Shown here: in pieces, positions 1-6,251 of the stretch
How positions within the stretch are numbered: the first letter of the stretch is position 1
Layout of the letters: every line of letters starts with the position of its first letter
Source of the DNA: CAVOBC01 sp963693635
GTDB lineage: Bacteria; Pseudomonadota; Gammaproteobacteria; Pseudomonadales; Azotimanducaceae
NCBI GenBank assembly: GCA_963693635.1
Contig: CAVOBC010000239.1
Span: 1 to 7,455 of the forward strand
Direction: 5' to 3'
Length of the DNA: 7,455 nt
The notes under the pieces: model-generated
Told to the model about the DNA's origin: nothing
Databases searched by the model: none
What the model saw: only the letters and a program-made list of their open reading frames with translations
Translations under genes and position numbers: made by a program

Positions 1-378
1 GAGTGGCACGTGGCGCGTTGTCGCAGGTGGAAGCCGTCCGCGCGTGCGGCGTAGCGAACGCCACAAACTTCGCATTGGTGTCGTCCGGGTTGCAGAAAAG
101 GCTCTCGAGGTCTTCTTCAACGACTATCCAGGAACTGCCGCACGACGTCAGAGCCAGGCAGTAAGAATCGCTTCTACATCCGACCGACCGCCTTCTTCGA
201 AGGTGAAGTCGTCAATACAGCCCACAAGACTCGTCCGTCCAACGGTTTGGGTAATCAGCGGTCGGCCGTAGCGGTCCGGGCATCGGGCTCTGAGCCAACG
301 GGTGACAAGGTGGTTTGCCCGACGGCCTTTGCATCGATACACTCGCGCCCTCTCTATTGAGGTCACGCGCAGTACCAT
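1..378. other. No confident gene; possibly decayed coding DNA
   Basis: I see no intact gene here. Several short segments read like protein, but in different frames. On the plus strand one frame gives a stretch containing LRIGVVRVAEKALEVFFNDYPG (split here as LRIGVVRVAEK and ALEVFFNDYPG, about 68-133). Another frame is open from 157 to the TGA at 358-360 and includes NRFYIRPTAFFEGEVV near its beginning. The minus strand has an open stretch ending at 148 with CIDDFTFEEGGRSDVEAIL. None matches a family I can name. The pattern fits a frameshifted, decaying gene or the cut edge of a longer one, but chance open frames in GC-rich DNA explain it equally well. Confidence 0.3.
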
Positions 379-428
379 CGGGCGTGTCATAAAGAATGTC
401 AGACGGGCGTGTCATAAAGAATGTCAGA
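379..428. repeat. Perfect tandem duplication of a 25-bp unit upstream of the monooxygenase
   Basis: Two identical, directly abutting 25-bp copies lie at 379-403 and 404-428. Each contains TGTCATAAAGAATGTCA, so the pentamer TGTCA starts at 385, 397, 410 and 422, with spacing of 12, 13 and 12 bp. The second copy ends 11 bp before the monooxygenase start at 440 and abuts its ribosome binding site. Near-helical spacing of four identical half-sites would suit a regulator-binding array. The alternative is a remnant of an insertion-sequence end with internal multiple repeats. Neither can be decided from the sequence; the repeat itself is certain. Confidence 0.9.
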
Positions 429-439
429 AGGAAGAATGA

Positions 440-2005
440 ATGAGTAATGCCCATTTTGATGTCGTTGTTGTCGGCAGCGGGTTTTCCGGATTGCTGTGCA
501 CGATCTATCTGAAGGAGGCCGGCGTCGAGAATGTCCGCATCTTCGAGATGTCGGAGTCTGTCGGCGGGGTGTGGAGCAAGAACGGCGTTGGTTCGTACCC
601 GGGTGCCGCGTGTGATGTGCCGGCCTACACCTACCTACCGTTTCTTGATCGCACCGGCTTCATTCCCTCCAAAAAATACGTGAGCCAGCACGAGATCGCT
701 GACTACGCAGAACTGCTCACCGATTACGGCGACATTCGTGACAAGCTCAGTTTCTCGCGCAAGGTCACCAGCGTTGAGTACCTGGGTGACGGTGCGGCCA
801 CCTGGCAGGTTACGACCGAGGACCCGAGTACAGGCGAGGTTGCTGAGGTGGTGACCTGTCAGCACGTGGTAGCGGCCAACGGTCCGTTGTCGACCCCGCG
901 GATGCCGGAACTGCCGGGCATGGAAACGTTCAAGGGCCAGTCGTTCCACACGGCAAAATGGGATAGAAGCGCTCAGCTCAAGGGCAAACGGGTCGGCGTG
1001 ATCGGCACGGGTGCTTCTTCCGGGCAGGTCATCACGAACATCGTCGATGAGGTCGAGCACCTTACGGTGTTCCAGCGCACGCCCACCTGGGTGCTGCCGC
1101 GAGACGATGAGCCAACGCCGAAGGACATCCGCGACAAGTTCGAAGCCGGCGGCTACGGCGAGAAGCTGCGCTTTATTGACTGGAAGGAAGAATTTCCGCC
1201 CGATCCGGATGTGCTGTTCACGTTCGATGATCTGCATGACGAGCAACGCAACGGCAAGATCTGCGACGGGATCGCCGCGCGCATCAAGCAGGAAGTGCAG
1301 GATCCGGAGCTTGCGGCGACGTTGACGCCGGACTACCCGTTTTTCTGCAAACGGGTACTCTTCATCGACGACTATTACTCGACCTTTAACAAGCCGAACG
1401 TGAAGCTCGTCAACGATCCCGGTGGCGTGGTGTCAGTCAACGCAACGGGTGTGACCACGGCGGAGGGTGACAGTTATGAGTTTGATGTGCTCATCTATGC
1501 CACCGGCTTTGATATCAACTTCATCCCATTCCCGGTCACCGGCAAGGGTGGTGTTTCCCTCGCCGAGAAGTTTGGCGCCAACGAGACGAATCGGTTTCAG
1601 ATGACCCGCCCGCACTCGCTGTGGGGCATTCATGTGGATGACATGCCGAACTTTTACATGATGATCGGCCCGCAGAGCCTGAATCCGGTCACCAATGTCA
1701 CGCTGCTCTGTGAACAGCAGTCGCAGTATCTGTCGAAGCTCATCAGCGATATGCAGAGCGCCGGTCAGATTGAGGTCGAGCCGTCTCACGAAGCGGTCGA
1801 AGACTGGACAGCACTTTGTAATACGACGTCCGACGGCAAGGTATGGCTGCGCTGCAACAACTGGTACATGAAGTCCACCAAGACAGACGTCGAGAAGGGC
1901 CGCGAGCGATCATCAGGGATGTGGATGAACTCCTACATCGACTACCTGAAGCATGTCCTTGGCCACGAGGGTGGCAAGCCGGATGATTTGCTTCAGTTTG
2001 GTTAG
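440..2005 (+). CDS. Type I Baeyer-Villiger-like flavin monooxygenase
   Basis: This is an FAD- and NADPH-dependent monooxygenase of 521 residues, the usual size for type I Baeyer-Villiger enzymes, which insert oxygen next to a ketone to give an ester or lactone. Motifs in order are the FAD-binding GSGFSG (12-17) with acidic E36 closing the first Rossmann unit, GGVW (42-45), YPGAACD (53-59), the Baeyer-Villiger fingerprint FKGQSFHTAKWD (164-175; F164, G166, H170, W174, D175), the NADPH-site GTGASSG (189-195) and YATGFD (353-358). The ATG at 440 is chosen because GGAAG at 430-434 sits 5 bp upstream; the ATG at 436 hits a stop after three codons. The protein has no signal peptide and should be cytosolic. 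It stands alone, with a 25-bp tandem repeat in front and debris behind. The fingerprint makes the Baeyer-Villiger class likely, but the substrate is unknown and N- or S-oxygenation remains possible. Confidence 0.9.
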   Translation: MSNAHFDVVVVGSGFSGLLCTIYLKEAGVENVRIFEMSESVGGVWSKNGVGSYPGAACDVPAYTYLPFLDRTGFIPSKKYVSQHEIADYAELLTDYGDIRDKLSFSRKVTSVEYLGDGAATWQVTTEDPSTGEVAEVVTCQHVVAANGPLSTPRMPELPGMETFKGQSFHTAKWDRSAQLKGKRVGVIGTGASSGQVITNIVDEVEHLTVFQRTPTWVLPRDDEPTPKDIRDKFEAGGYGEKLRFIDWKEEFPPDPDVLFTFDDLHDEQRNGKICDGIAARIKQEVQDPELAATLTPDYPFFCKRVLFIDDYYSTFNKPNVKLVNDPGGVVSVNATGVTTAEGDSYEFDVLIYATGFDINFIPFPVTGKGGVSLAEKFGANETNRFQMTRPHSLWGIHVDDMPNFYMMIGPQSLNPVTNVTLLCEQQSQYLSKLISDMQSAGQIEVEPSHEAVEDWTALCNTTSDGKVWLRCNNWYMKSTKTDVEKGRERSSGMWMNSYIDYLKHVLGHEGGKPDDLLQFG

Positions 2006-2027
2006 CTGCTGACTAGCTGGTTCCTGT

Positions 2028-2046
2028 CCCAGAACTCGGTTCTGGG
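2028..2046. terminator. Stem-loop 22 bp after the monooxygenase stop
   Basis: An 8-bp perfect inverted repeat (CCCAGAAC / GTTCTGGG) with a 3-base loop lies just downstream of the stop codon. A T-G wobble can add one more pair. No T-run follows, so it is not a canonical intrinsic terminator. It could act as a 3'-end stabiliser or a Rho-assisted terminator. Confidence 0.35.
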
Positions 2047-2083
2047 GTGGGCACTGGCGTGCAGTGCGAGGGATGCACCGCCA

Positions 2084-2137
2084 TTTTCCGCAGGCCTCTT
2101 TTCCGCAGGCCTCTTTTCTACAAGCCTCTTTTCTACA
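2084..2137. repeat. 15-bp tandem repeat, about 3.6 copies
   Basis: Units starting with TTTTC lie at 2084-2098, 2099-2113 and 2114-2128, followed by a 9-bp partial copy at 2129-2137. The first two units are identical; the third differs at three positions. The period is a multiple of three, so the minus strand reads as a five-residue repeat of the KRPAE type. That open frame runs antisense through a pseudogene and has no other sign of being real. The repeat probably arose by slippage in non-coding DNA. Confidence 0.85.
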
Positions 2138-2170
2138 CGATCATGCGAGGTTTGTTTGCAAACCTGATCG
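2138..2170. repeat. Bulged two-part inverted repeat
   Basis: An inner perfect 7-bp stem (AGGTTTG 2148-2154 with CAAACCT 2159-2165, 4-base loop) is enclosed by an outer 5-bp stem (CGATC 2138-2142 with GATCG 2166-2170). A 5-base bulge on the left side separates them. It follows the 15-bp repeat directly. No T-tract follows. Its role is unknown; possibilities are an RNA hairpin or a protein-binding palindrome. Confidence 0.55.
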
Positions 2171-2224
2171 ATAACTAATTCCTGGGTGCCGTGAGCTTGA
2201 TTGACACACCTCCAATAAGTTGGT

Positions 2225-2744
2225 GACCGCATTGTCGTCACCGGCATGGCTGGTGCAGGAAAGAGTACATTCTCACGGGCGTTATCAACGAAAATTGGCC
2301 TTCCCGTTATCCATCTCGACCTCCACAGTTGGAATCCCGGCTGGGGCGCGGGTGCCTGAAGACGAGTTCCTCGAGACGCAAGGGGCCCTGCTTGCTGGTG
2401 AGAAGTGGATCGTTGACAGCAATGACGTCGACGACAATCTCCTGTTCGAGCGCGCAGACACACTCGTGGTTATCGCCACACGCTGGTGGATTTGTGCGTG
2501 GCGTGCGTTCAGACGCGGACTTCGGAGACCTCGCGATGCTCAGCTCCCAGAAGGTTGCGATGAGTCGGTCTCGCAACGGATCGGGGATGAATGGGGAATC
2601 GTTTGGCATAACTGGTGGGGCCGAAAATCGGTGCGCGAACGTGATCTTCGATTGCTGCGCAGTGCCAGGCCCAGGCCGTCTGAAAAGTCGCTAGGCCTTC
2701 GCGCCAATGGGCTCGTTCACACCCCATCATTTTATCCAGGTTAG
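2225..2744 (+). pseudogene. Frameshifted P-loop kinase-like gene (adenylate-kinase-like / 'topology modulation' family)
   Basis: The N-terminal half reads in one frame from 2225: DRIVVT, then the Walker A motif GMAGAGKST (2243-2269), then HLDLHSWNPGW, ending at a TGA at 2357. The C-terminal half reads in the next frame: ARVPEDEFLETQGALLAG, then WIVDSNDVDDNLLFERADTL, WWICAWRAFRRGLRRPRD, LPEGCDES and a WGIVWHNWW stretch, to the TAG at 2742. Skipping one G in GGGG (2343-2346) joins the halves as NPGW-ARVPEDEF, with no loss of family order. No ATG, GTG or TTG starts the N-terminal frame, since a TAA at 2216-2218 is followed directly by GTT GGT GAC. The C-terminal tail after about 2670 does not look like family sequence. 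The gene therefore appears to lack its start, to be frameshifted and to have a degraded end. The family assignment comes from the Walker A plus HLD...W.PGW and ERADT...RWW patterns; its cellular role is unclear. A sequencing error could explain the frameshift but not the missing start. Confidence 0.8.
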
Positions 2745-2905
2745 ATTGATCCTACGTCGCCACATCTGGTTCCGGGCACGCAAGGTCAGGCCTACACGAT
2801 GATCAAGAGGGCGGGTCACTTCCGGAAGGATGATGCAGCCGACGGGTTGCCCGAAGTGGCCACGGAGTTCATTCGGGCGAACCCCAGCATCGACCTGATC
2901 GCGTG
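2745..2905 (+). pseudogene. Orphan C-terminus of a haloalkane-dehalogenase-like alpha/beta hydrolase
   Basis: Directly after the TAG of the preceding pseudogene, the same frame continues with VPGTQGQAYTMIKRAGHF (from 2769), then RKDDAADGLPEVATEFIRAN to about 2885. The conserved pattern is the end of haloalkane dehalogenases and related hydrolases: a VPG.QGQ strand, then the .GAGHF..ED motif carrying the catalytic histidine, then the last helix with EFI. Here GAGHF reads RAGHF. The nucleophile and oxyanion-hole regions are absent upstream, so only about 40-50 residues of a roughly 300-residue enzyme remain. The frame stays open to a TGA at 2970, but similarity appears to fade after about 2890. 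It is not functional as it stands. Confidence 0.7.
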
Positions 2906-2908
2906 TGT

Positions 2909-2992
2909 TGGCCAGGTGGGCCGCGTATTATCGAGCGCCGGATCGAAGCCCTGCACGGGCCGAACGGCCTGATTGATCTGTCCAAAGCCTGA
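2909..2992 (+). pseudogene. Second orphan coding tail, family not recognised
   Basis: In a different frame from the dehalogenase remnant, codons from about 2909 give a tail containing ERRIEALHGPNGLIDLSKA before a TGA at 2990-2992. Codon third positions are strongly G/C-biased and the peptide is well formed, so it looks like a true gene end rather than noise. I cannot name the family. It could be the C-terminus of a separate lost gene, or of the dehalogenase-like gene after another frameshift. Confidence 0.35.
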
Positions 2993-3037
2993 TCTGTCGA
3001 GCGACTGATCTATTTAGGGACTGCTCTTTCCTTTTAC
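2974..3037. repeat. Degenerate 16-bp tandem repeat
   Basis: TGATCT recurs at 2974, 2990 and 3006 with exact 16-bp spacing, and a diverged fourth unit starts TGCTCT at 3022. Units one and two share TGATCTGTC; units two, three and four end in AC. The array overlaps the end of the orphan coding tail and stops about 40 bp before the DUF3089 start, so it occupies the likely promoter region of that gene. It may be regulatory half-sites or slippage debris. Confidence 0.5.
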
Positions 3038-3078
3038 CCTTCCATACCCGAGAAACCCGACCAGGAGCTTCGAGCCGA

Positions 3079-4281
3079 ATGAGAATCGCAAAGGTTATTG
3101 CAATTACGTTGGCAGTGCTGATCGCAAGTGGTGCGGGACTGTACTTTACCGGCTACGGCGGCCAGCTCTTCTTTGCCGGTTTCATGATGTATAACGAGCC
3201 GTCAGGTGAGTTCAATGCAGCGGATGCCGTGCCCGCACCCGACTACAGTCGTCAGCAGAATTGGGCGTCGCTACCCGAAATGGAGGACCCGGCCGATCTT
3301 GTTCCAGCGGGTATCGATGTGCTCGCGCAGGGTGATCATCCCATCGACACATTCTTCATTCATCCAACCGGTTACCTGACGTCCGGGAGTTGGACTTCCC
3401 CCATGGCGGTTGACTCGGGGACTGAGGAGAACACCCAATGGATGATGGCTAACCAGGCGAGCGCCTATAACGGCTGTTGCAACGTCTACGCGCCCCGATA
3501 CCGCGAAGCGAATATCTTTGCCTACTTCGGCTCGGAAGCAGAGCGATCTGCGGTGCTGGGTTTTGCCTATGAGGACGTGAAGCGGGCGTTTGAGTACTAC
3601 CTTGCATATCACAATGGAGGCAGGCCGTTCATCCTCGCCGGCCACAGTCAGGGCACGCACCACGCACTGCGCCTGATTGCCGAGGTGATCGATCCCGGTG
3701 GTCTGCACGAGCGCATGGTGGCGGCTTACCTGATCGGAGCAGTCCTGATCCCTGTGTCGCCGGAATGGTTCGCTGGTCTTTCACACATAAAGCCCTGTGC
3801 CGCAGCAGACGATCTGCATTGCGTTGTGCACTGGGACACGATGCCGGAAGGCACGAATCCCATTGAGCGCGGCGCGCCGAGTCTGTGCACCAATCCCCTG
3901 ACCTGGCGGGTCGACGAGGAACTGGCGGGCGAGGCGCTGAACGAAGGTGCACTCGCGCCCACGGGTGAATATATCGACACGCTCGGCAAAGCCGAGGACA
4001 AGGCGACGGGGCAGCAGTTTGACGCGTTGGGTACACCAGAGGTCGGACTAACGGGCGCCCAGTGTCGGGACGGCAGTCTCTTTGCTGAACGACAAACTGA
4101 CAGTGCCTATGCGGCGATGGGTTCTGCCCTGATGGACACCTACCATGGGCTCGATTACTCGCTCTTTTACATGAACATCCACAACAACGCCCGGCTACGC
4201 GCACGTACGCATCTGGCGCGTGGCGCGTCTGCTCTGGATGCGCCCCGGTCCTCGATGACGGCGGTCGCCGGGAGCGAGTAG
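3079..4281 (+). CDS. DUF3089-family membrane-anchored alpha/beta hydrolase
   Basis: A 400-residue protein of the DUF3089 (lipase/esterase-like alpha/beta hydrolase) family. A hydrophobic N-terminal segment (about 3-23) is a signal anchor or uncleaved signal peptide, placing the catalytic part outside the cytoplasmic membrane. The family start pattern DTFFIHPTGY follows, then YAPRYREAN, and the nucleophile elbow GHSQG (188-192) with S190 as the presumed catalytic serine. The C-terminal YHGLDYSLFYMNI (355-367) is typical of the family and H356 is a candidate catalytic histidine (inference). Five or more cysteines between the elbow and the C-terminus fit an exported protein with disulfides. AGGAG at 3063-3067 lies 11 bp before the ATG. 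It converges on the downstream DUF402 gene with a 26-bp gap. It probably hydrolyses an ester, but no substrate has been shown for this family as far as I know. Confidence 0.9.
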   Translation: MRIAKVIAITLAVLIASGAGLYFTGYGGQLFFAGFMMYNEPSGEFNAADAVPAPDYSRQQNWASLPEMEDPADLVPAGIDVLAQGDHPIDTFFIHPTGYLTSGSWTSPMAVDSGTEENTQWMMANQASAYNGCCNVYAPRYREANIFAYFGSEAERSAVLGFAYEDVKRAFEYYLAYHNGGRPFILAGHSQGTHHALRLIAEVIDPGGLHERMVAAYLIGAVLIPVSPEWFAGLSHIKPCAAADDLHCVVHWDTMPEGTNPIERGAPSLCTNPLTWRVDEELAGEALNEGALAPTGEYIDTLGKAEDKATGQQFDALGTPEVGLTGAQCRDGSLFAERQTDSAYAAMGSALMDTYHGLDYSLFYMNIHNNARLRARTHLARGASALDAPRSSMTAVAGSE

Positions 4282-4287
4282 TCCCGT

Positions 4288-4305
4288 CTGGTATTTGCGT
4301 GCCAG
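4288..4305. terminator. Short hairpin between convergent genes
   Basis: CTGGTA (4288-4293) can pair with TGCCAG (4300-4305) around a 6-base loop, with one T-G wobble. It fills most of the 26-bp gap between the ends of the convergent DUF3089 and DUF402 genes, the expected place for a shared terminator. The stem is short and there is no T-tract on either side, so this is a weak call. Confidence 0.25.
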
Positions 4306-4307
4306 GT

Positions 4308-4877
4308 CTAGCGGTTGAAGTACTGCCGCAGCAGGCCCTCTGGTAGAACCAGCGCCGGCAAGTCCGCAGATGGTCGCCAATCGGTCCAGTCGCCCAGAAA
4401 CGGCTCTTGCTTGAGTTCGAACAGGTTGTCTATCTCAGCACGAGCCGCCTTGATGCCCGCCACGTCCGCCAGGGTGATCGCGCCTGCCGCGACGCCTGCA
4501 TCGAATTGCGGCTTGTCCTTGATCATCGGTTTCAGATCAGGTGGCAGATAGAAGACGTCCAGTTCCAGATCGAGGCTGACGAAGCCGTGATCGTTGATCG
4601 TATACGGTCGCTGGTAATTGACGTACCAGGCCATGAACGAGCCATCGCGCGCCGACCAGAACATGCGCAGCGCGTAGAACTTGTTGGGGTAAAGGAAGGT
4701 GAGGGCATGGGTGTCTTGCCAGACCCGCTCAACCAACTTCCAGGTGCCTGCAGCGACACGCCACCGGTGCGCCGGGTCATCACTGTGGCCTTCGCCACGC
4801 GCCATCGGTGCGGGGCACAGCGAACGCGCACCGGGACCGATGTGCAGGACCGTGTAGTCGTCATGGTCTGCGTCCAC
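4308..4877 (-). CDS. DUF402-domain protein (FomD-like / nucleotide phosphatase-like fold), N-terminus disrupted
   Basis: A DUF402-family protein, 189 residues from the GTG at 4877. Core motifs are GTWKLVERVWQDTH (45-58), FLYPNKFYALRMFW (61-74), WYVNYQRP (84-91) and DLELDVFYLP (103-112), followed by KDKPQF (120-125), where many relatives have a more acidic KDEDEF-like motif. Characterised relatives are small metal-dependent phosphohydrolases acting on nucleotides or nucleotide-linked compounds (FomD, Staphylococcus Ntdp), so a hydrolytic role is plausible but unproven. GTG 4877 is only the first start in the intact frame. Conserved-looking sequence (GYVRDQLWWADPYYIV) runs in the same frame up to about 4922 and then jumps frame, so the true N-terminus lies further upstream. 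The gene is either broken or carries a sequencing error there. A second conserved acidic site may be altered by the KDKPQF change. Confidence 0.8.
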   Translation of the reverse strand: MDADHDDYTVLHIGPGARSLCPAPMARGEGHSDDPAHRWRVAAGTWKLVERVWQDTHALTFLYPNKFYALRMFWSARDGSFMAWYVNYQRPYTINDHGFVSLDLELDVFYLPPDLKPMIKDKPQFDAGVAAGAITLADVAGIKAARAEIDNLFELKQEPFLGDWTDWRPSADLPALVLPEGLLRQYFNR

Positions 4878-5030
4878 TATGTAGTACGGGTCCGCCCACC
4901 ACAGTTGATCGCGGACGTAACCCTGGGCTTTCCACCTGGACTGCCGACGACGTCGCCATTTTTGAATGTTATCGAGTTACCGTGTGCCGGGTCTGGATTC
5001 GTTGTTGATCGGGCCACCTGTTTGCGCCAA
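4878..5030 (-). pseudogene. Out-of-frame N-terminal part of the DUF402 gene
   Basis: Reading leftward on the minus strand, NSITFKNGDVVGSPGGKPR (about 4978-4922) has the GDVV pattern expected at a DUF402 N-terminus. Adding one G to the GGG run at 4921-4923 joins it as GGKPR-GYVRDQLWW to the downstream coding sequence. Without that base the downstream frame hits a TAA at 4979-4977. Two starts are possible. One is a TTG at 5030 with AGGAG (5039-5035) 4 bp upstream, which would need a second compensating shift near 4978. The other is a GTG at 5017 in the GDVV frame, which needs only one shift but has a poorly spaced ribosome site. Confidence 0.6.
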
Positions 5031-5040
5031 TTTTCTCCTA

Positions 5041-5218
5041 TTTGCCCCAAAGAAAGAGCGTACTAATGCGCTCACAGGACGGTCGACTGGCGCGTCTTTC
5101 CGGTATGCAATTCGGGTTCGAACTGCACGCTGTTTAATGACGTGTGGGGAGCGCGTAGCCCAGCAGTGGTAAGTTGACATCTCTCGGCAACCGCTGATGA
5201 CCAACGCAGGGCACAAAA
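5041..5218. promoter_or_regulatory. Divergent intergenic region, probable promoters for DUF402 and amidohydrolase genes
   Basis: This stretch separates the oppositely oriented DUF402 and amidohydrolase genes and must carry signals for both. A perfect TTGACA lies at 5174-5179, but the best -10 candidate at suitable spacing (TGATGA at 5195-5200) is poor. GAGCG / CGCTC (5056-5060 and 5069-5073) forms a small inverted repeat, and GTTCGAAC (5116-5123) is a perfect 8-bp palindrome. No tRNA or regulator gene is present. Confidence 0.3.
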
Positions 5219-6244
5219 ATGGTGGCAAACACTGGGCAGACCGGACCGGACGATGGCTGGCTGTCGCGGCTTGATGAGGCGATCCTTGAACCGGGTCTTG
5301 CGATTGTTGATCCACATCACCATCTGTGGATGCGCAACGACTACACATATCTGATGCCGCAACTCGCGGCGGATCTGGCGAGTGGGCACAACGTCATAGC
5401 GACGGTCTTTGCGGAGTGTCATTCCATGTACCGTCGTGACGGACCGGGGGTGGAGTGCTCGTTGGGCGAGAGTGAATTTGTGAGGGGGCAGGCGGCCATG
5501 AGCGCGAGCGGCGACTTTGGTTCGACCCGCGCCTGCGACGTTATGTTTGGCAATGTTGACCTCACCCTTGGTGCAGCGGTCGAACCTTTGCTGGACCAAC
5601 ACATAGATGCATCGGGTGGCCGCTTCCACGGGTTGCGGATATCGAGCGGTTGGGATGCTGACGACAAGATTCACAACGTGGCACCGACGCCGGGTCTGCT
5701 TGTCGACCCGCGTGTGCGTGAGGCGCTCGCGGTATTGAGTCGCCGCGGCCTGACGCTGGACTGCTGGCTGTACCATCCACAGTTGGGAGAAGTGGCGGAA
5801 GTCGCCGATGCCCATCCGGACTTGACCATTGTGCTCAATCACGTCGGCAGCCCCATCCTGGGCGGCCCTTACCGGGGCAAGACCGACGAGGTCTTTGCGG
5901 ACTGGAGCGCACAAATCCGCATCGTCGCTGAGCGTGAGAACGTCTTTGTGAAACTGGGGGCCCTGCCGATTCGGATGCCAGGTTTTGCCGGCGACCGCAG
6001 CGTGCCGCCCGGATCAGAAGAGGTCGCAGCCGCGTGGCGTCCCTGGCTGGAGACCTGCATCGACGCCTTCGGGCCGTCCCGGTCGATGTTTGAATCAAAC
6101 TTCCCGGTACAAAAGCGCTGGTGCAGCTACCAGGTCTGCTGGAATGCCTTCAAGCGGATTGCTGCGAGCGCATCGGCCGAGCAGAAGTTTGAGTTGTTTG
6201 CGGGGGCGGCCGCGCGCGCATACCGGATGGACATCGGGCGCTGA
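5219..6244 (+). CDS. Amidohydrolase-2 / COG3618-type metal-dependent hydrolase (TIM barrel)
   Basis: A 341-residue cytosolic TIM-barrel hydrolase of the amidohydrolase_2 family, the group that includes 2-pyrone-4,6-dicarboxylate and sugar lactonases. Motifs are the metal-site DPHHHLW (31-37) at the end of the first strand, a central FHGLRISSG, YHPQL (185-189), LNHVGSP (206-212) and the C-terminal MFESNFP (290-296). In lactonases such as LigI the last motif is SDWP-like with a catalytic aspartate; here the position is N294. The ESNFP form also occurs in a recognised subgroup of this family, so it is probably a specialisation rather than damage. AGGG at 5208-5211, 7 bp before the ATG, supports the start. 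The MaoC hydratase follows 150 bp downstream on the same strand. Hydrolysis of a lactone, amide or related C-O/C-N bond is likely; the substrate is unknown. Confidence 0.88.
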   Translation: MVANTGQTGPDDGWLSRLDEAILEPGLAIVDPHHHLWMRNDYTYLMPQLAADLASGHNVIATVFAECHSMYRRDGPGVECSLGESEFVRGQAAMSASGDFGSTRACDVMFGNVDLTLGAAVEPLLDQHIDASGGRFHGLRISSGWDADDKIHNVAPTPGLLVDPRVREALAVLSRRGLTLDCWLYHPQLGEVAEVADAHPDLTIVLNHVGSPILGGPYRGKTDEVFADWSAQIRIVAERENVFVKLGALPIRMPGFAGDRSVPPGSEEVAAAWRPWLETCIDAFGPSRSMFESNFPVQKRWCSYQVCWNAFKRIAASASAEQKFELFAGAAARAYRMDIGR

Positions 6245-6251
6245 TCAACGC

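Noticed and set aside
379..428. CRISPR-like repeat
   Set aside because: There are only two copies, directly abutting with no spacer, and no cas genes are present.
635..1246. 203-codon open frame antisense to the monooxygenase
   Set aside because: It is fully inside a gene carrying all Baeyer-Villiger and Rossmann motifs, with no recognisable product.
2002..2463. Minus-strand frame containing a five-residue KRPAE repeat
   Set aside because: The repeat is a by-product of the 15-bp DNA repeat, whose period is divisible by three. The rest of the frame is antisense to the P-loop pseudogene and has no family features.
4407..5066. 219-codon plus-strand frame opposite the DUF402 gene
   Set aside because: The minus strand carries clear DUF402 motifs (WYVNYQRP, DLELDV), whereas the plus frame has none.
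5108..5130. tRNA T-arm-like sequence GGGTTCGAACTGC
   Set aside because: The flanking bases do not form the 5-bp T-stem, and no acceptor or anticodon arms are found nearby. GTTCGAAC is kept only as a palindrome.
5072..5914. Long open frame on the minus strand opposite the amidohydrolase
   Set aside because: It lies antisense to a gene with clear family motifs, and its translation is arginine/valine-rich with no recognisable domain. This is typical of a GC-rich shadow frame.
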